8,549 nucleotides of DNA from an uncultured Collinsella sp. (GTDB lineage Bacteria; Actinomycetota; Coriobacteriia; Coriobacteriales; Coriobacteriaceae), in NCBI GenBank assembly GCA_900546775.1, contig UREM01000052.1, positions 1 to 8,549 of the forward strand, in the 5' to 3' direction. The notes under the pieces were generated by a model. The model saw only the letters and a program-made list of their open reading frames with translations, did not search any database and had not been told where the DNA came from. The translations under genes and the position numbers were made by a program. This document shows, in pieces, positions 5,322 to 8,549 of this stretch (position 1 is the first letter of the stretch; every line of letters starts with the position of its first letter).

Positions 5322-8135
5322 GTGGCTGAGAACCTAAGCAACCAGTCTGTACCCGAAGCCGCGGCGCGCGTCGCTGCCGTGGTTAACCGCCTCGTTAACC
5401 GAATCGGCTCGAATGCCGAATCCAAGGAGCGTCTCGCTGAGATCGAGATCCCCGAGGAGCTGCGCGACAATCTGGCGCTGTTCTTGCGCCTGGAGCGCCG
5501 TGTGCTTAGCGAGTATGATCCCGAGATCGCGGACCTGTTCGACAAGATTTTGACAGCCGAGATTGTGGCCAACGCCGGAAACCCCGGCACCCGTGCTGCC
5601 GACGAGTCCGTCGACGAGCAGGGCGTGCCCACTGCCGACGAGCCCACCGCCGTGGCGTTTCGCGAGGTCGTTGATCTGATCGACAGTCTGCCGCTCGATA
5701 AGCAGCAGGTTATCGTCCGCGCCTTTACGAGCTTCTTCCATCTGGCAAACCTGTCGGAGGAGAACTACCGCGTGGCGCAGCTGCGCGAGCGCGAGGCCGG
5801 CGCATCGACCGATACCGAGGTCGATCCCGCCAACGAGCTCACCGTCGCCTATCACCAGTTGGTAAACGAGATGGGTGTCGAGGGCGCCAACGAGCTGCTC
5901 GACAAGCTGGAGTTCCACCCTGTCTTTACCGCACATCCCACCGAGGCCCGTCGTAAGGCCGTCGAGGGCAAGATTCGCCGTATTTCCAACCTGCTGGAGG
6001 AGCGTCCGCGCCTGGGCGGCTCCGACCTGGTGGAGAACGAGCGCCATATGCTGCAGGAAATCGACGCCCTGGTGCGTACGAGCCCCATCGCGCTCAAGAA
6101 GCCCACGCCGGTCGAGGAAGCCGATACCATCATCGACATCTTCGATAACACGCTGTTCGACGTCATCCCCGTTATCTATCGTCGTTTTGACGACTGGGTG
6201 CTGGGCGACAAGGCGGGTACCGTGCCGCCGCTGTGCCCGGCGTTCTTCCATCCCGGCAGCTGGATCGGTTCCGACCGCGACGGTAACCCCAACGTCACCG
6301 CCAAGGTGAGCCGCGAGGTCGCCGCCAAGTACTTCACCCACATGGTGCTCAAGCTCGAGGACAAGTGCCGCCGCATCGGCCGCAACCTCACGCTCGAGGC
6401 CACCTACAGCAAGCCGTCTGCCGAGCTCATCAACCTGTGGAACCATCAGGTCGAGATGAGCACCCAGTACACCGCACGCGCCGAGCTGATCTCCGAGCAC
6501 GAGCCGCATCGCGCCGTCATGCTCGTCATGGCCGACCGTCTGAACGCCACCGTGCGTCGCATCACCGACACCATGTACCACAGCGCAGACGAGTTCTTGG
6601 ATGACCTGCGCGTCGTTCAGCGCTCCCTGGCCGCCTGCGGTGCCGTCCGTGCTGCCTACGGCCCGGTCCAGACCATCATCTGGCAGGTCGAGTCCTTCGG
6701 CTTCCATATGGTCGAGATGGAGTTCCGTCAGCACTCCGTGGTGCACGCCCGCGCCCTCAAGGATATTCACGAGAACGGTATCCATGGTGATTTGCAGCCC
6801 ATGACGCGCGAGGTCATCGACACCTTCCGCGCTATCGGCTCCATCCAAAAGCGCTACGGCAAGAAGATGGCGCACCGCTACATCATCTCGTTCACCAAGA
6901 GCGCTCAGCATGTGGCCGACGTCTTTGAGCTTGCCCACCTGTCCTTTGCGCACGAGGAGGACGTGCCCGAGCTCGACGTGATCCCGCTGTTCGAGCAGCT
7001 CGAGGACCTCGAGGGCTGCGTCGACGTGCTCGACCAGATGCTTACGCTGCCCGTGGTGCAAAAGCGCCTTGCCCAGACCAACCGCCGCATGGAGGTCATG
7101 CTGGGCTATTCCGACTCCTCCAAGGATGCCGGTCCTACCACGGCCATGCTCGCGCTGCACTCCGCGCAGGAGCGCATTGCCAAGTGGGCCGAGAAGAACG
7201 ATATCGACCTGGTGCTCATGCACGGTCGCGGCGGTGCCGTGGGCCGTGGTGGCGGCCCGGCCAACAAGGCCGTGCTGGCGCAGCCCAAGGGTTCGGTCAA
7301 CTGCTTCTTTAAGCTCACCGAGCAGGGCGAGGTCATCTTTGCCCGTTACGGCAACCGCACGCTGGCTCAGCGCCATGTTGAGTCCGTTGCCGCCGCAACG
7401 CTTTTGCAGTCGGCCCCGAGCGTCGAGAAGACCAACACCGAGACCACGCAGAAGTTCTGGGATATGGCCGAGAAGCTCAACGCCGTAAGCCACGAGCGCT
7501 ATCTGGACCTGCTGAACACCGAGGACTTTACACCGTGGTTCTCGACCGTGACGCCGCTGACCGAGGTCGGTCTGCTGCCGATTGGCTCGCGCCCGGCCAA
7601 GCGCGGTTTGGGTGCCAAGTCGCTCGACGACCTGCGTACCATTCCGTGGATCTTCAGCTGGAGCCAGGCGCGCATTAACCTGGCCGCTTGGTACGGCCTG
7701 GGCACCGCCTGCGAGCAGTTTGGCGACCTTGACCAGCTCAAGGCTGCCTACCAGGAGTGGCCGTTCTTCCGCACCTTTATCGACAACATCGAGATGTCGA
7801 TCGCCAAGACCGACCAGCGCATCGCCAAGATGTACCTGCACCTAGGCGATCGCCAGGATTTGTCCGAGAAGGTCTTCACCGAGATGCAGCTCACGCGTAA
7901 GTGGGTCCTTGCCATCGTCGGTGACGAGTGGCCGCTGCAGCGCCGCCGCGTGCTCGGCTGCGCCGTCCGCGTGCGCAACCCCTACGTCGACGCCCTGTCT
8001 ATCGCCCAGGTTCGCGCCCTTCGCGAGGTGCGCATGAACCAGGACGAGATGGCCGAGGAGAAGAAGGCCGAGTACATGAGCCTGATTCTTTCGACTGTGA
8101 CCGGCGTCTCGGCAGGATTGCAAAACACGGGGTAA
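5322..8135 (+). CDS. ppc: Phosphoenolpyruvate carboxylase
   Basis: This 937-residue cytoplasmic enzyme adds bicarbonate to phosphoenolpyruvate to form oxaloacetate and phosphate, refilling the C4-acid pool for amino-acid synthesis and succinate-forming fermentation. The bacterial PEPC signatures are present in order: FTAHPTEARR (catalytic His205), GSDRDGNPNVT (Arg319 region), MLGYSDSSKDAG (Lys601), the mobile-loop HGRGGAVGRGGGP (634-646), IGSRPAKRG (Arg757) with RTIPWIFSWSQ, and the terminal QNTG whose Asn belongs to the aspartate/malate inhibitor site in the family. Feedback inhibition is therefore plausible. It is longer than the 883-residue E. coli enzyme, partly from a polar N-terminal stretch near residues 84-108. 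I prefer GTG 5322 (product begins MAENLSNQ) with GGGAGG at 5312-5317. The in-frame ATG at 5310 is one base from AAGGAGG (5302-5308), too close to use; if used, four residues are added. The gene has its own promoter. Confidence 0.97.
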   Translation: MAENLSNQSVPEAAARVAAVVNRLVNRIGSNAESKERLAEIEIPEELRDNLALFLRLERRVLSEYDPEIADLFDKILTAEIVANAGNPGTRAADESVDEQGVPTADEPTAVAFREVVDLIDSLPLDKQQVIVRAFTSFFHLANLSEENYRVAQLREREAGASTDTEVDPANELTVAYHQLVNEMGVEGANELLDKLEFHPVFTAHPTEARRKAVEGKIRRISNLLEERPRLGGSDLVENERHMLQEIDALVRTSPIALKKPTPVEEADTIIDIFDNTLFDVIPVIYRRFDDWVLGDKAGTVPPLCPAFFHPGSWIGSDRDGNPNVTAKVSREVAAKYFTHMVLKLEDKCRRIGRNLTLEATYSKPSAELINLWNHQVEMSTQYTARAELISEHEPHRAVMLVMADRLNATVRRITDTMYHSADEFLDDLRVVQRSLAACGAVRAAYGPVQTIIWQVESFGFHMVEMEFRQHSVVHARALKDIHENGIHGDLQPMTREVIDTFRAIGSIQKRYGKKMAHRYIISFTKSAQHVADVFELAHLSFAHEEDVPELDVIPLFEQLEDLEGCVDVLDQMLTLPVVQKRLAQTNRRMEVMLGYSDSSKDAGPTTAMLALHSAQERIAKWAEKNDIDLVLMHGRGGAVGRGGGPANKAVLAQPKGSVNCFFKLTEQGEVIFARYGNRTLAQRHVESVAAATLLQSAPSVEKTNTETTQKFWDMAEKLNAVSHERYLDLLNTEDFTPWFSTVTPLTEVGLLPIGSRPAKRGLGAKSLDDLRTIPWIFSWSQARINLAAWYGLGTACEQFGDLDQLKAAYQEWPFFRTFIDNIEMSIAKTDQRIAKMYLHLGDRQDLSEKVFTEMQLTRKWVLAIVGDEWPLQRRRVLGCAVRVRNPYVDALSIAQVRALREVRMNQDEMAEEKKAEYMSLILSTVTGVSAGLQNTG

Positions 8136-8158
8136 TCGATAGCCCTGTGGCTCTCACC

Positions 8159-8285
8159 GGGACCCGACGGGTTTCCCTCTGAATGCGTCCTCGCACTTGA
8201 AGCCCCCTTATCCTGCTCCTTCGGAGCTGCGGATAAGGGGGCTTCGTGCTGCGGAATGCATTCAGAGGGAAACCCATCGGGTCCC
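8159..8285. repeat. Long nested inverted repeat downstream of ppc
   Basis: The outer arms are 28 bases (8159-8186 and 8258-8285) with one mismatch. Inside are perfect 15-base arms GAAGCCCCCTTATCC (8199-8213) and its complement (8231-8245), flanked by GCAC/GTGC. The tip is GCTCC-TTC-GGAGC (8215-8227). The whole 127 bases could fold into one interrupted hairpin. It starts 23 bases after the ppc stop and no T-run follows, so it is not a simple terminator, though it could protect the ppc mRNA 3' end. The architecture also fits a MITE-like or REPIN-like mobile repeat. It contains no convincing gene. Confidence 0.9.
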
Positions 8286-8293
8286 TTCGTCCT

Positions 8294-8340
8294 CGGTCTT
8301 CGGGGATTACAGCTGAGGGGAGAATGGCGCGCTTCGCGCC
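8294..8340 (+). repeat. Imperfect direct repeat, copy 1
   Basis: This copy starts CGGTCTTCGG-GGATTAC, continues through a G-rich block and ends ATGGCGCGCTTC plus a few bases. It matches copy 2 at 8420-8467 with only small differences and one- or two-base gaps. Here the 3' part forms a small hairpin, GGCGCG-CTT-CGCGCC (8326-8340). It is probably part of a repeat unit of about 127 bases. Function unknown. Confidence 0.65.
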
Positions 8341-8419
8341 TAATGTGGAGTGCGGCGAGGGCTTCTTGCGTCCTGCGGAGTGTGCCTAAAAGTAAGCTGA
8401 TGGCGGGCCCTACGATGTC

Positions 8420-8467
8420 CGGTCTTCGGTGGATTACTGGCTGGGGGAATAATGGCGCGCTTCTCGA
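8420..8467 (+). repeat. Imperfect direct repeat, copy 2
   Basis: This is the second copy of the element at 8294-8340, offset by 126-128 bases. Shared words are CGGTCTTCGG, GGATTAC, CTG followed by a G-run, and ATGGCGCGCTTC. The hairpin seen in copy 1 is lost because CGCGCC is replaced by CTCGACT. It ends 12 bases before the terminal GC-rich hairpin. The 80 bases between the copies hold nothing I can recognise. Confidence 0.65.
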
Positions 8468-8478
8468 CTTACGACTGT

Positions 8479-8517
8479 AGCGGCCGCGGTCCCGTTTGGG
8501 ATCGCGGCCGCTCTGTT
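8479..8517 (+). terminator. GC-rich hairpin, possible terminator
   Basis: A 15-position stem pairs 8479-8493 (AGCGGCCGCGGTCCC) with 8498-8512, with one G-U position and a 4-base loop GTTT. It is followed by CTGTTT, a weak T-run. It could end a transcript that reads through from ppc or starts in the repeat region. No gene lies directly before it. Confidence 0.55.
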
Positions 8518-8549
8518 TCAAGACTTTAGTCTGCTGGCCGCGCAGCGGC

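Noticed and set aside
5334..7841. 835-residue open frame on the - strand
   Set aside because: It is the antisense of ppc. Its composition is that of a reversed G/C-ending gene, with no recognisable domain, and the + strand protein has every PEPC motif.
8324..8389. 21-codon frame MARFAPNVECGEGFLRPAECA (and the MARF frame at 8452-8529)
   Set aside because: The shared first four codons come from the direct repeat. The peptides then diverge, ribosome spacing is short, and the second frame runs through a hairpin. Not supportable as genes.
7982..8521. 179-residue - strand open frame through the repeat region
   Set aside because: It is an arginine/proline-rich translation of the inverted and direct repeats and of the antisense ppc end. 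Probably a spurious frame, although it may be annotated as hypothetical where the repeat occurs.

Overview
This window looks like a chromosomal segment of a high-GC bacterium with mostly housekeeping genes, all on the + strand. The base composition, G/C-ending codons, strong Shine-Dalgarno sites and overall look of the proteins suggest an actinobacterium, most likely a Coriobacteriia gut member close to Collinsella. That assignment comes from memory of the family, not from a search.

Layout. Positions 1-134 hold the probable tail of an upstream gene and a clear rho-independent terminator. Positions 202-1185 encode a ten-helix EamA/DMT-family exporter with its own terminator. Positions 1301-2599 encode an M20D-type metal-dependent amidohydrolase. 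Three bases later comes an MFS transporter of the OFA (oxalate/formate antiporter-like) type. These two form an operon, probably for taking up and hydrolysing an acylated amino acid or short peptide-like compound. The transporter gene is broken: its first helix is joined out of frame to the central loop, and roughly the whole first half is missing. Positions 3448-3750 are noncoding and packed with three back-to-back large inverted repeats (22-27 bp arms). Next is hisS (histidyl-tRNA synthetase, 3751-5064) with a terminator. An AT-rich promoter region follows with an inverted repeat, then ppc (phosphoenolpyruvate carboxylase, 5322-8135), which is complete to its C-terminal QNTG. Positions 8136-8549 are noncoding and repeat-rich: a 127-bp nested hairpin, an imperfect direct repeat of about 47 bp, and a GC-rich hairpin.

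How the genes relate. hisS and ppc are separately transcribed essential or central-metabolic genes: translation, and replenishment of oxaloacetate from PEP plus bicarbonate. The amidohydrolase/transporter pair is an accessory catabolic unit that seems to have lost its transporter. No CRISPR array, defence system, prophage or transposase gene is visible. The unusual content is in the noncoding DNA: the clustered inverted repeats, the repeat block after ppc, and the decayed transporter.
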